From the NCBI RefSeq assembly GCF_002575655.3, contig NC_053037.3:248777135-248841134 (forward strand): a stretch of 64,000 nt of DNA, given 5' to 3'. The DNA is from Aegilops tauschii subsp. strangulata (taxonomy: Eukaryota > Streptophyta > Magnoliopsida > Poales > Poaceae). The notes below the pieces were generated by a model. That model did no database searches and was not told the origin of the DNA. It was given only the letters and a program-made list of their open reading frames with translations. The position numbers and the translations under genes are program-made. This document shows, in pieces, positions 10,496 through 21,673 of the stretch; positions within the stretch are counted from its first letter, which is position 1; each line of letters opens with the position of its first letter.

Positions 10496-12315
10496 ACATG
10501 CATGATATGCGAGATATGATATACGATGCATATGCGTACTCCGGAAGAAAAGGATGAACAAGGTAGTAACTTGGCAAAGCAAGTATGCCACTGGAAAGAT
10601 GAGATGATTTCGGTCGAAATCGATATAAAGATCACCGGAAACGGATGCACGGTTTGCAAATGGCAAGCAAAACAAGAATGACACGATTCTGCGATTAACA
10701 GCATGATAGCACTTAGAATACATCAAGTAACTATGCTACAGCACCCCAACATAGCAACAAAGCATATGGAAGTAATCTACAGAAGATGCTTGACAAAAGA
10801 TGAACACTGAGCTACGGCTAGATCACACCATAACAGGTTCAAACAAACATGGCAAAAGTGCAAAAGATATCAGTTTCACAGACTTGGTGAAAATACTGAA
10901 CATGGCTGAAACAGCATCAGGTAGCAATGTTCAGAGCAAGCAATCAACATGCTACAGAAACTTAACATAGCAAAACAAGGCATGGCATGAATCTACTAAA
11001 TGCATAGAACAAATGTCCCTTACTGACCATGAGCCAAAAAGGATCACAAGATATGATTGCACTCATGTAAACATAGCAAGTTTCGTTAACAGGTTTCAGA
11101 CTTAGCAGAAAAACAGAGCATGGCATTAACAGAATTATGAAGGCACCTTGGTGAGCTTGATTCACTCACCACAAAGCAATGCATGACAAAACAAGCATAC
11201 CTACAGCAAGTTGGCATGTTTATGAAGCCAACCATGGCAAGAGCAAGTTCATAGCATGAAAAGATCAACTACAACAACCTTGGCAAAATTGAATATCATG
11301 TTAACAATCTGCCAGGAACATTTTATAGCAAAAGTAGAGCAAGATTAAGACATACTATGGCACTCATAATTGCAAACAGGGGCATGGCTGGATAGAGCAC
11401 AACTATATCTACAAAACACCCTTACTTAACATGCCCAAAAGAAGCATGGATCTCTCTGTAGGCACATGGATACATGGCAACAAAATAACAGCAGTAACAG
11501 ACAGTGAAAATCCTAAGTTCCTGAAAACAGAAACATCACGAAGCCTAGTTTGCATGCTTTTGCTAGTCACCACATAGATCACAAAAATACATGGCATACA
11601 CCTCTGTAAAGATGGCATGGCATAGATCAAAACATCTGTAGAGCTCATGCCCATAAGATGCACACAATAAATGCAACAAAAATAACAAAACACCAAGTTC
11701 TGATAAGTAACAGCAGAAAACATCATATAGCACTCTTGCATCAGAGATTTAGGCATCAATATGGACTCAAACGAGCATGGTACAATGGAATAAAATGAAG
11801 AGCATCTCGAGACGAATATTTCGACATATTACACGCAAGAAACGGAGCAGTATGCATGGAGTTATGATGCGATGAACAGAGCCACTTATTGCAAACATAT
11901 CGGGACTTGAAGAAAAACGGGGAGAGGGGAAAGTCAACCTGCGAGATCTAGGGTTCGGTGCGGATCGGCGCGGGAGAGGAGGCGGCCGGAGCTCGGCGCC
12001 GGAGAAGAAGAGGGCGAGGCGCGGCGGAGGAGCTCGGCAGGCGGCCGGACGTCGGCGAGGAAGGCGGCGGCGCGGGCGGAGGGGCGCCGGGCGCGCTCGG
12101 GCGCGGGCGGCCGCGGCGACCTGCGGAGGACGGCGGGAGGCGGCGAACTCGGGTGGCGCCGGCGGAGGCGGAGGCGCTCGGGCGGTGCTCGCCGGCGGGA
12201 GGACGAGGGCGGCGTGCGGGCGCGCTGGAGGAGGAGGACGGGGCGGCGGGCGGAGGAGACGGGCTCGGGGGGCCGCGCGCGGGCCGAGCGGGCCGCGGGC
12301 GGCGGCGCCGGCGGG
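10496..12315 (-). other. Unrepeated loop of the fold-back LTR, with a GC-rich block
   Basis: This part of the LTR occurs once. 10496-11930 is AT-rich with many short CATGG/ATGCC words. 11940-12315 is extremely GC-rich, (C/G)-only over long runs, and opens long frames on both strands that are rich in Ala, Arg, Pro and Gly. Those are compositional and I do not call genes. On the minus strand CCGAACCCTAGATCTCGC near 11945 resembles a transcript leader, so this may be the LTR's promoter/leader region. Confidence 0.55.
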
Positions 12316-12550
12316 TTTGCATCATGTTGCTTGTGCATTTCCCGTGATTGATTGTGGTTCTTTTGCGTGTGTTCGTGCTGTGGGTAGAGCCGGGAGACGA
12401 GTTCGTGAACGAGGAACCTGTTGAGTACGCTTACGAGGATCAAGCTTTCGACAACTCTGAGAACCTTGCAGGCAAGATGACCATACCCTCGAAATGACTT
12501 CTATCTTTGCTTTGCTAGTTTTTTGTTCTATTGCTATGCTGCGCTACCTA
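12316..12550 (+). repeat. Right arm of the fold-back LTR, first piece
   Basis: Inverted copy of 10261-10495. It starts at TTTGCATCATG, where the sequence turns from the GC-rich loop into the inverted arm, and stops at GCGCTACCTA, where the LARD-like LTR TGTGACGCCC begins. Confidence 0.85.
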
Positions 12551-15500
12551 TGTGACGCCCGGATAATTAGACTACAGTAATTCCCTGCTATTGATGCCAC
12601 GTCACCTCTGACACTGTAGTTAATCCCTTTCGTTAGTTCAAAAACCAATTCAAATTCAAAATTGAATAAAAGGCAAACAACAAAAGTTTTCAAACTTTAA
12701 AACTAAAATGTTCGGGTTGTGCCAAATAATGCGTAGATAATTATGATGGAGAACCACACTTTTATAAAATGTTCAAATATTCAAATGGTAATAAAACAGT
12801 AGCAAAACTATTATTTAAATACTTTAAATACTCAACAATTACCAAATATTTTATTTTAAGGTGCCAAGTTAATTGTGGCAGTGGACTAATTAGTAATACT
12901 AATTTAGGTGCTCATTTGGCATTTTACAAAATTAAAATAAAATGTAACTAAAAGAAAACAGTAAAGGAATAAAAGAAAAATAGAAAAGGAAAAGCAAATC
13001 AAGAGAAAACAAAAAAAGGGAATAGGCCTCGGCCCACCCGACCAGGCCCAGCCCATCTTCCTCCCCGGTCGTCTTCTCTGTTCACCCGACCCCGTGCGCG
13101 CCCAAGTCGTGTCCCCGCCGAACCCACCTCGCCGTCGGCGCCTCGGTGGATAAGGACTCCACCCCCCTGGCGCCTCGGGCTCTCTCCCCGCTCGCCCACT
13201 TGCCCCCTCTCGCTCGCCTCTGCGCCTCCCCTCCTCCCAGATCCACCTCTCCCCTCTCCTCTCGCTCGATCCCGAGCGCGCCCGTCGCCATGGCCCCGTC
13301 CTAGCCGCGGCCACCGTCGCCACCTCGCCTCGTCCCCATGACAAATCGGTTCTCCGGCCCTCGCTACTTCCTCCCCGACCACCTGCTCGAGCCGGGACCC
13401 CCTACATCACCCCCCAACGCCGTCGCCTTCTTCCTCGGGTCGCCGCCGTCTTCTTCGACTCCGGCGACTGCTGCTGCTACTAAGCCTCTCACCGGCCTCC
13501 GTGTGCCGCGCGGTGAGCCCCTCTACCTCCTACCCTTCTCCGTTTGCTCTCGCGCGAACCCTTGCTAGCTCTCACAACGAGGCCGAACGCATCGCCGCGG
13601 AGCTCGTCGCCGACGCGTCTCCGGTGACGGTTTGGTCACGGGCTCGTACCCATTGGACTCGCCGCACCACGTAGATCCTCCCCAGCCTCCTCTTTTGCTC
13701 AATAGCGTGCTGCCTCCCCGTTTCCGTCTTCGGCCGAAGCCGCTCCGCCGCTGGCCTCGACGCCGGCGCCGATTCCAGCCAACTCCGGCGATGCCACCAC
13801 CGCTGTTCGACGCGCGTTGCTCCGCTCGTTCGAACGCGCCCTCGCGCGCGCGAAACGGTTGCCCGTAGGCGAAATCCGACGAGGTCCGAAGCCCTCCGCC
13901 ATGTTTGGCGTCACCGGCGACGTGCCGCCGGCCGCCGCTGACATGGCACACCTGGGGCCACCCCGGGGTCACTGCTAGCGGGCCCCGTTGACTAGGCGTC
14001 TCTGTGACGCTGACATGCGGGCCCCGCCGCGTAAGTAAACTAAATAAAATGTTTTTATAAATAAAACTAATTAATTAATCTAAATAGGCACTGACAGGTG
14101 GGGCCTACCTGCTAATAACCTTGTTTAAGTTAGTTATAAAACTCTGTTAGTGCCCTGTCAATGACATGTGGGTCCCACTGGACCCACCTGTCTGGTTTGA
14201 CTGGTCAGCCGACCTGTTGACCTGCTGACGTCAGCGTTACCTCATGCTGACGTCATAATTCATTTTTGCTAAATTCAAATAATTCTAGAAATTCAAATAA
14301 TCTTTGAAAATTCATATCTTTTAAACCGTAACTCGGATGGAAATGTTTTCTACATGAAAGTTGCTCAGAAAAATCCAACGAATCCGAATACGCGGTCCGT
14401 TCAATTGTCACATGCCTCTAGCATGCTGAACATGGAACTTTCCCCCTCCGGTCATCTGTCTGGCACAAGTCCGGAACGGGGAAAACATTCCCGGTTGAAT
14501 TTCCCCCTTCACCTATTCGTGTAGACATACGTTAGGTCACACCCGACACGTCATATTACCACGTTATGCTTTGTGTTGCTATGTTTGCTTTATATTTACT
14601 GTTTCTTCCCCCTCTTCTCTCCAGTAGACCCCGAGACCGATGCTGCCCCTGTGATCGACTACGTCGACGACAACCCCCTCCTTGTCAGAGCAACCAGGCA
14701 AGCCCCCCCCCTTGATCACCAGATATCGCCTATTCTTCTCTATACTGCTTGCATTAGAGTAGTGTAGCATGTTACTGCTTTCGGTTAATCCTATTCTGAT
14801 GCATAGCCTATCATTGTTGCTACAGTTGTTACCCTTACCTGCTATCCTACTGCTTAGTATAGGATGCTAGTGTTCCATCAGTGGCCCTACACTCTTGTCC
14901 GTCTGCCATGCTATACTACTGGGCCGTGATCACTTCGGGAGGTGATCACGGGTATATACTATATACATTATATACATGACACATGTGGTGACTAAAGTCG
15001 GGTCGGCTCGAGGAGTACCCGCAAGTGATTCTGATGAGGGGGCTGAAAGGACAGGTGGCTCCATCCCGGTAGAGGTGGGCCTGGGTTCCTGACGGCCCCC
15101 GACTGTTACTTTGTGGCGGAGCCACAGGGCAGGTTGAGACCACCTAGGAGAGAGGTGGGCCTGGCCCTGGTCGGCGTTCGCGGATACTTAACACGCTTAA
15201 CGAGATCTTGGTATTTGATCTGAGTCTGGCCATTTGGTCTATACGCACTAACCATCTACGCGGGAGTAGTTATGGGTATCCCGGCGTCATGGTATCAGCC
15301 GAAGCTCTTTTGACGTCAGCGACTGAGTGGCGCGCGCCGCATTGGACCGTAAGCTCGCGCTTGTATTAAGGGGGCTAGGTCTGCTTCCGGCCGCGTACGC
15401 AACGTGCAGGTGTGCATAGGGCGATGGGCCCAGACCCCTGCGCGCATAGGGTTAGACCGGCGTGCTGACCTCTCTGTTGAGCCTAGGTGGGGCTGCGACG

Positions 15501-16391
15501 TGTTGATCTTACGAGGCCGGGCATGACCCAGAAAAGTGTGTCCGGCCAAATGGGATCAAGCGTGTTAGGTTATGTGGTGCACCCCTGCAGGGAAGTTTAT
15601 CTATTCGAATAGCCGTGTCCCTCGGTAAAAGGACGACCCGGAGTTGTACCTTGACCTTATGACAACTAGAACCGGATACTTAATAAAATACACCCTTCCA
15701 AGTGCCAGATACAACCCGGTGATCGCTCTCTAACGGGGCGACGAGGAGGGGATCGCCGGGTAGGATTATGCTATACGATGCTACTTGGAGGACTTCAATC
15801 TACTCTCTTCTACATGCTACAAGATGGAGGCTGCCAGAAGCGTAGTCTTCGACAAGATTAGCTATCCCCCCTCTTATTCTGGCATTCTGCAGTTCAGTCC
15901 ACCGATATGACCCTTTACACATATACCCATGCATATGTAGTGTAGCTCCTTGCTTGCGAGTACTTTGGATGAGTACTCACGGTTGCTTTTCTCCCTCTTT
16001 TCCCCTATCTATACCTGGGTGTCGCAACCAGATTCTGGAGTCCAGGAGCTAGAGGTCCCGAGGATGATTCTACATGGAGTTCGGCTTCAAGGAGTAGTTA
16101 GGAGGTCCCAGGCAGGAGGCCTTGCCTTTTCGATCGTTGCTACTTTTGTGCTAACCTTCTTAAGGCAAACTTGTTTAACTTATGTCTGTACTCAGATATT
16201 GTTGCTTCCGCTGACTCGTCTGTGATCGAGCACTTGTATTCGAGCCCTCGAGGCCCCTGGCTTGTATTATGATGCTTGTATGACTTATTTATGTTTTAGA
16301 GTTGTGCTGTGATATCTTCCCGTGAGTCCCTGGTCTAGATCGTACACATTTGCGTGCATGATTAGTGTACGGTCAAATCGGGGGCGTCACA
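12551..16391 (+). repeat. 5' LTR of the LARD-like element
   Basis: Begins TGTGACGCCC and ends GGGCGTCACA, a perfect 10-bp inverted pair, and is directly followed by the PBS. Internally: an AT-rich start, a C-rich leader-like block (13020-13990) with long but compositional ORFs, an exon-like acidic segment (14628-14705), and a block near 15570-15640 (CACCCCTGCAGGG) that is also found near 19960 in the fold-back LTR. The two LTR families are thus distantly related. Confidence 0.8.
14625..14706 (+). other. Exon-like acidic segment inside the LARD LTR
   Basis: After a pyrimidine-rich acceptor-like CTCTCCAG, the frame reads VDPETDAAPVIDYVDDNPLL then VRATRQ, ending at CAGGCAAG, the same donor-like word that ends the acidic segment of the fold-back LTR at 10330-10440. 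The two peptides are not the same sequence but share acidic character and flanks. Function unknown. Confidence 0.35.
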
Positions 16392-16394
16392 AGT

Positions 16395-16407
16395 TGGTAT
16401 CAGAGCC
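16395..16407 (+). other. Primer-binding site, initiator tRNA-Met type
   Basis: TGGTATCAGAGCC, 3 bases after the LTR end, matches the classic plant initiator-tRNA-Met PBS. It fixes the LTR end and the plus orientation. Confidence 0.85.
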
Positions 16408-19400
16408 GACTGCCTGTAGGAATCCCCCTTCCACACTCCTTGGCCGAAGTCGAGTCTAGACATTTCAAAAACTTTTACTAACATGGCTGTGTGGCTTACG
16501 GGCCCACGTCGCCATTGGGTGGTACTAGGATCTTTTACTCCTCGACCTTTACTCTGGGACTTTGATCTCTCTCCTATTCGGGTTAAATGAATTTTGCTAA
16601 ATCTAACATTAGGATCTCGTTATCACTTTCACCCGGAGAGCCCCTTATTACTGATGATCGTCTGCTGCACGTGAAGACCCTGAAGATACTCTCCGCTGAT
16701 AACCCGAGAACTTGTGTTCATCGCTTTTGCAATTCCCTTTCATCGATAAACTCCTATGAATAACCACGTATACTCGCCATTCATACAATGTTTCCCAGAT
16801 GATCTTGTTATTACAAGATACCCCAAAATTCTCTCTGTTGTTCCGAGAATCCTTTGAGCTTACTACCTTGCTGTTCATTGTCACCTGAATACCCCTACGG
16901 ATAATCCTCGCACTTACCGAATATCCGCTCATCCCTAGTTGATTCAAGTATTTCACAAAAGTGTTCAAAATATCATTCGATCTTCCGAAAATCTTCAGGA
17001 GCCTGTTGCTCTTGAAATTCTTGCTTACTAGCATTATGGTTAATCCCATAAGTCTTTAATCTTATTGGCATCTTTTGTCATTATCATTTTGAGTCCGTTG
17101 ATTCAATTTGTTGCGAATGCTCGCAATCCTCAATCATATCCTAGAATTCATCCTTCCGGCTCAGACCTCATTTTAAACGTGAGCTGGATCTCGACCTATC
17201 AAATTGCCATCGATTGTACCCCTAAGCCTACTCAACTTATCCATCCTTGATCAGAGCGTTGCTTCTAACCCCCTGATTTGGAAATCATAATTCTTTTGCA
17301 TTTGAACTTTGAGTTAGTCAGTTGTTTCTATAATCAGATCTCCTTGCATTCTTCTTCCTCTGGTTGAGTACCGATGCTCACATTAGATCCCTTGTGGACC
17401 ATCGGTTCCTTTGTTGGATTTTATCCGACAGTGTCCTTCCTATTGAATAACCTTGTGAGCCTTTCCATGGGTATATAATGCCTTTGGTAAATTGTATCCT
17501 CTGTTTTCTCAACCATGCTCTGTTTTCGAGCTGGTGGTATTTACTATTGAAGCTGGTGGTATATGTTTCCACGATACCCTGACGGGTTGAACCTATGCCT
17601 TCCTTAATATGTGTGAACTCAGAAGTTTTCACGAGTCATACTCATCTGGTATTTCACCAGGTAAAACTTTCAACACTAATGCCTTTACCAAAGCGAGGAG
17701 TGAATGGAAGGTTATACATTGAAGAAGTGGGAGTCGACCTTGAACCTTGCGTTCATGCCCATGGACACGATGTATAACTTATCATGGAAGCTGCTTGTAA
17801 AAATAATTACCCCCCTTGTTATAAGTTCATCTTGTATCTGTGGTTCGATCATTTATGATCGTGGTTTCTGACCATGTTCTCCTTTAAATACCATTTCTCG
17901 TGCAAGTTTAAGCACTTGTCTTCTGCAGAGTAATACCCCAGTCCAACCTCTACTTTGATTTGTCGTCGAGTATTACCCCCCTGGTATCTCAAGATTATCA
18001 CGGAACTGCATAACTTCTTATGAGTTCTTCATCAAGTGCTACATTCTCACTGATTCCAATTTTTCACGGGCTTCGAGTTTTAAAACACTCAAAACCACCG
18101 ATAACTGAATCGAGTCCGCACTACGATTAAACAACTCTTAGTAGTCTTCTTTACTTATGAGATTGTACCCGATCACGTCATTCCTAGCCTGATTGACTAC
18201 ATCATTATCGTGCCGATTTTAACTGTGCTACCTGGCCTTTATTCCCGGAGCACCACTTTCGACGATGAGCTAAGCTTACGTCGATTTTCCTCGTCATATC
18301 ATTTCGCCTTGAATAGCAAGCTTGATTTCAAGTTTGTGTCGTACCCCTGGTTCCAATAACTTTTCGCTTCATCGTTCCTTTGACTTGATGTCATTGCCGA
18401 TCGATTACCTCTTCATAAATTCTCGCTACAAATGTGTCGTGAACATCATCAACATTCTGAGCTCTTCCAAGATATCTATCGAATTCTGGATGAGAAATAC
18501 CATCCTTGCCCCTCGATGAATTGTGTTATCATCGACAACATTCTTGCCTCCCCCCAACACAAACTTGTTCATATTTTGTGTTGTATCTTGATTTCCCTGG
18601 TATCCAACCTATGTTATGTTCTACCGTGGAGTATTACCATCTTTGATGTCAAGAATGTCGTGAGCATTACTCCACCTCTTAAAAATTCTTGGTACAGTGA
18701 TACTTCTCACCATCACCATTCTTTCGTGGTCCCCGTGTTGTTTCTAAACGAAATACCGACAAATGGTCTGTGACGTGTAAATTCTAAACTTCTAGCAACC
18801 CTATTGCTTTGAAGTTATTGGTCTATAGTTTCATTCTACGTCTATGGCTTAATGAATCATCATTCGAACATTGATCGTACTACCTAGCCCATATTTCGGG
18901 TGCACATTTCAACCAATGTTTAACTTTGTATGTTTTCCTCGAGCATACATCATTAAGTCATTCGATCTAGCTAATGTTATCTCCTTGTTCACATAGTTGT
19001 GGGAGTCCATCTTTTGTTAATCTCGATGAATTGGCGCTGATTCCATCAGCCACCTCCTCGTCCTCTCGTTGGTTTACTGAGGGACTCTTGTTTCGGAACT
19101 CGCTTCCATAGTTCATTTCCCGAGAATCTTACAATGTTATCTCGTCAAATTGTGCCGCACCTTTTCTTCTCAGGCATCCTAAGTCTGAGGTATCCTGACA
19201 CCAATCAGATCTGAATCTCGGTCAGATATGATGGTTGGAACATTTTCCAAGAGTCACAACATTGGTCTTTATATGGCCCGGTAAGGTGATGACTTGCCTA
19301 GCACACCTGGCCGGAGGACCTATTGTTATAGTTTCCATCTTAGCAAGGTTAACCATTCTTCCATGAGGAAATTGTAAGACTTATTCTATAAGTTGTTCCT

Positions 19401-19716
19401 GATGAATCCTCTATATATCCAAGTCCAACCTTTGCTTGAAGACCATGTCAATGCTATCTCGAAGCATGTCTGTGGTACTCCGGTTTTCAACAAGAACATT
19501 TGAAGCCCAATGCTAAATGTTTCTTGCTCAATTATCCAAACACCGCTGTATGGGTAATGTCATGAAGTTTCTCTCCCCTTACCTAAAGGGTTCTCTACCT
19601 TATATATTGTCACAGATATCATGCTCTGCTTGTCCTTGGGAAGGATATACCATTGAAATATGTGTTTAAACACATTTTCCTTTCCATTCTTCTGTTTAAT
19701 CTGATAATCATATTTT
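16408..19716 (+). other. Non-coding interior of the LARD-like element
   Basis: About 3.3 kb of AT-rich, pyrimidine-biased sequence with no ORF longer than about 130 codons and no retroviral motif on either strand. The beginning (GCCGACTGCCTGTAGGAATCCCCC) resembles the reverse complement of the region next to the PBS at 39200-39246, so this element and the reverse element at 25888-39425 are related. Confidence 0.6.
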
Positions 19717-20742
19717 CCTTGGGGAAACTCGAGGGCTGGTTCTAGTTGTACGTAGTGTTCATCCGGTGTGCCCTGAGAACGAGATATGTGCAGCTCCTAT
19801 CGGGATTTGTCAGCACATCGGGCGGCTTTGCTGGTCTTGTTTTACCATTGTCGAAATGTCTTGTAAACCGGGATTCCGAGACTGATCGGATCTTGTCGGG
19901 AGAAGGTTTATCCTTCGTTGACCGTGAGAGCTTATAATGGGCTAAGTTGGGACACCCCTGCAGGGTATTATCTTTCGAAAGCCGTGCTCGCGGTTATGAG
20001 GCAGATGGGAATTTGTTAATGTTCGGTTGTAGAGAACTTGACACTTGACTTAATTAAAATACATCAACCGTGTGTGTAGCCGTGATGGTCTCTTCTCGGC
20101 GGAGTCCAGGAAGTGAACACGGTTTGAGTTATGCATGAACGTAAGTAGTTTCAGGATCACTTCTTGATAATTTCTAGCTTCGCGACCATTGCGTTGCTTC
20201 TCTTCTCGCTCTCATTTGCGTATGTTAGCCACCATATATGCTTAGTGCCTGCTGCAGCTCCACCTCATTACACCATCCTTTCCTATAAGCTTAAATAGTC
20301 TTGATCTCACGGGTGTGAGATTGCTGAGTCCTCGTGACTCACAGATTCTACCAAAACAGTTGCAGGTGCCGACGATGCCAGTGCAGGTGACGCAACCGAG
20401 CTCAAGTTGGAGTTCGATGAGGAACGTGGTCGTTACTATGTTTCTTTTCCTGATGATCAGTAGTGGAGCCCAGTTGGGACGATCGGGGATCTAGCATTTG
20501 GGGTTATCTTATTTTCATTTGGATTTTGACCGTAGTCGGTCTATGTGTGGATTTTGGATTATGTATGAATTATTTATGTATTGTGTGAAGTGCCGATTGT
20601 AAGCCAACTCTCGTTATCCCTTTCTTGTTCATTACATGGGATTGTGTGAAGATAACCCTTTTTGCGACAATACCACAATGCGGTCATGCCTCTAAGTCGT
20701 GCCTCGACACGTGGGAGATATAGCCGCATCGTGGGCGTTACA
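19717..20742 (+). repeat. Right arm of the fold-back LTR, second piece, ending in the LTR terminus
   Basis: Inverted copy of 8724-9745. In plus orientation it ends GATATAGCCGCATCGTGGGC then GTTACA, a normal LTR terminus, directly followed by TSD CTCGC. Near 20365-20462 it encodes an exon-like acidic stretch ([20 protein letters not shown], then [12 protein letters not shown] and a TAG) after a CAG acceptor-like site. Confidence 0.85.
20365..20463 (+). other. Exon-like acidic segment with stop, fold-back LTR right arm
   Basis: Following AACAGTTGCAG, an acceptor-like sequence, the frame stays open for about 32 codons and ends at TAG near 20461. It is rich in Asp/Glu and ends YYVSFPDDQ. The inverted copy in the left arm (near 9003-9100) carries the same reading with a few changes. 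It could be the last coding exon of a transcript that also uses the segment at 12372-12480. No domain recognised. Confidence 0.35.
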
Positions 20743-21673
20743 CTCGCGCACCCTCTCGGCAGGCCGATATCTTCCATAATCGGATACGCCGCCGCGCTCC
20801 CTTGAACAGCTCTACAAGCTCCTCCATACTTCCTGGAGGGGAGGCGGATGGCCATAAGGCCTTGGCAACACTCCGCATGGCCAGCCGAGCATGCTCGTGA
20901 ACTTGCGACAGTCTTTGCAGCAGATCACTTGCTGATCCGGACACCTCCTCTTCAGGACGGCCCGTCAATATACATGCAAACATAGCTATATCAGTTCCAT
21001 TTATCTCCGAACTACTTAAAAAAAAGAAGTTCGGAAACATACTGAATATACCGCCCCGCAGCCTCTTGTTCTCCTTCACGGAGTCGGCTAGCTGGGCCCG
21101 CACATCTTTCAACTCTTCACCCAACGTAGTGTTGGAATCCTGTAGCTTGTTATTCTCGTCCCTGACGCGGGTCAGCACACGCTCACCTGCGGCGTGTTGC
21201 CTTTTTGCCTCTCTTTCTCCCTCTTGGGTGATCTTCAACTTCTTTTCAAGTTGATCAGGCGACCCTATTATGCGATCAGTGGCAGTATTAGCACAGTTGG
21301 TATACAATTATTGTTCCTCAATGGAGGGGAACATTACCAGTGGACAGCTTCTTGAAGTTTTCCAATTCGGCGGTAGCAGCATTTAGCTGCGCCCGACACT
21401 GTTCCAGCTCTTGGGTTAGCAGGTTGTTCTTCTCTGTAAGAACCTGGTGATACAACGGTCCTTATATCAGTTTTACCAACTGCTTTCAGTCCCGGGGGCT
21501 ACTGGCATATGGCTATCCTATTCGGACAAAGAAAACTTACCCGCGCGTCTGTTAAATGCTGCTTTGTGGCTCTACTAAGCCCGTTTCGAGCAGCGCGGAT
21601 GTACGCATGAACCGAGATGAAGGCATTGAATGCCTCTTCCGAGAACTCCGTGTCTCGTAAAATAGCCCTACGG
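20743..21673 (-). pseudogene. Fatima-like antisense gene, coiled-coil part
   Basis: On the minus strand, 21307 to 20743 is open. It encodes a long charged heptad-like region (QLEKKLKITQEGEREAKRQ ... RDENNKLQDSNTTLGEELKD) and then a helical stretch (EEEVSGSASDLLQRLSQVHE ... ELVELFKGARRRIRLWKISA) that continues in frame into 8723. The coiled coil suggests self-assembly. This is the C-terminal half of a gene whose N-terminal part lies at 22593-24236. A solo LTR interrupts it at 21674. Confidence 0.7.
21669..21673 (+). repeat. Target-site duplication TACGG, left copy
   Basis: TACGG at 21669-21673 is repeated at 22593-22597, flanking the solo LTR. Confidence 0.88.

Larger units (their letters stand above)
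12551..19716 (+). mobile_element. LARD-like non-coding LTR element (Sukkula-type), 3' truncated
   Basis: A 3841-bp LTR (12551-16391) is followed by a Met-type primer-binding site and about 3.3 kb of internal DNA with no gag-pol. Large LTRs and a non-coding interior define LARDs (large retrotransposon derivatives). No second LTR follows: at 19717 the sequence re-enters the fold-back LTR, with CCTTGGGG common to both sides. The 3' LTR and about 515 bp of host arm were therefore lost together. Confidence 0.7.
8724..20742. mobile_element. Fold-back (palindromic) LTR insertion carrying a nested LARD-like element
   Basis: The left end reads TGTAACGCCCACGATGCGG and the right end is its reverse complement, flanked by TSD CTCGC. 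The left arm (8724-10495) is repeated inverted on the right as 12316-12550 plus 19717-20742. About 515 bp of the right arm (partner of 9746-10260) is missing where a second element (12551-19716) lies. 10496-12315 is the unrepeated loop. The right arm in plus orientation has the layout of the 3' half of a long LTR ending GGGCGTTACA, so both outer ends correspond to the same LTR terminus. There is no gag-pol. This looks like one integration of a hairpin LTR copy of about 5.4 kb, later enlarged by the nested element. Confidence 0.8.

Noticed and set aside
11934..12443. Long overlapping frames on both strands (up to 169 codons), rich in Ala, Arg, Pro and Gly
   Set aside because: They exist because 11940-12315 is nearly pure G/C and lacks stop codons; no motif, and both strands are equally open.
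12904..13972. Several ORFs of 70-146 codons in the LARD LTR
   Set aside because: Compositional frames in a C-rich leader-like block, open on both strands without domain or consistent start.
16395..16407. Possible tRNA-Met gene fragment
   Set aside because: Only the 13 bases complementary to the tRNA 3' end are present, next to an LTR end: a primer-binding site.
8724..20742. A DNA transposon with long terminal inverted repeats (MULE or foldback type)
   Set aside because: The TSD is 5 bp, not about 9, the ends are LTR-like (TG...CA with GGGCGTTACA), and the arm is the 3' half of a long LTR. A true TIR element is not fully excluded.
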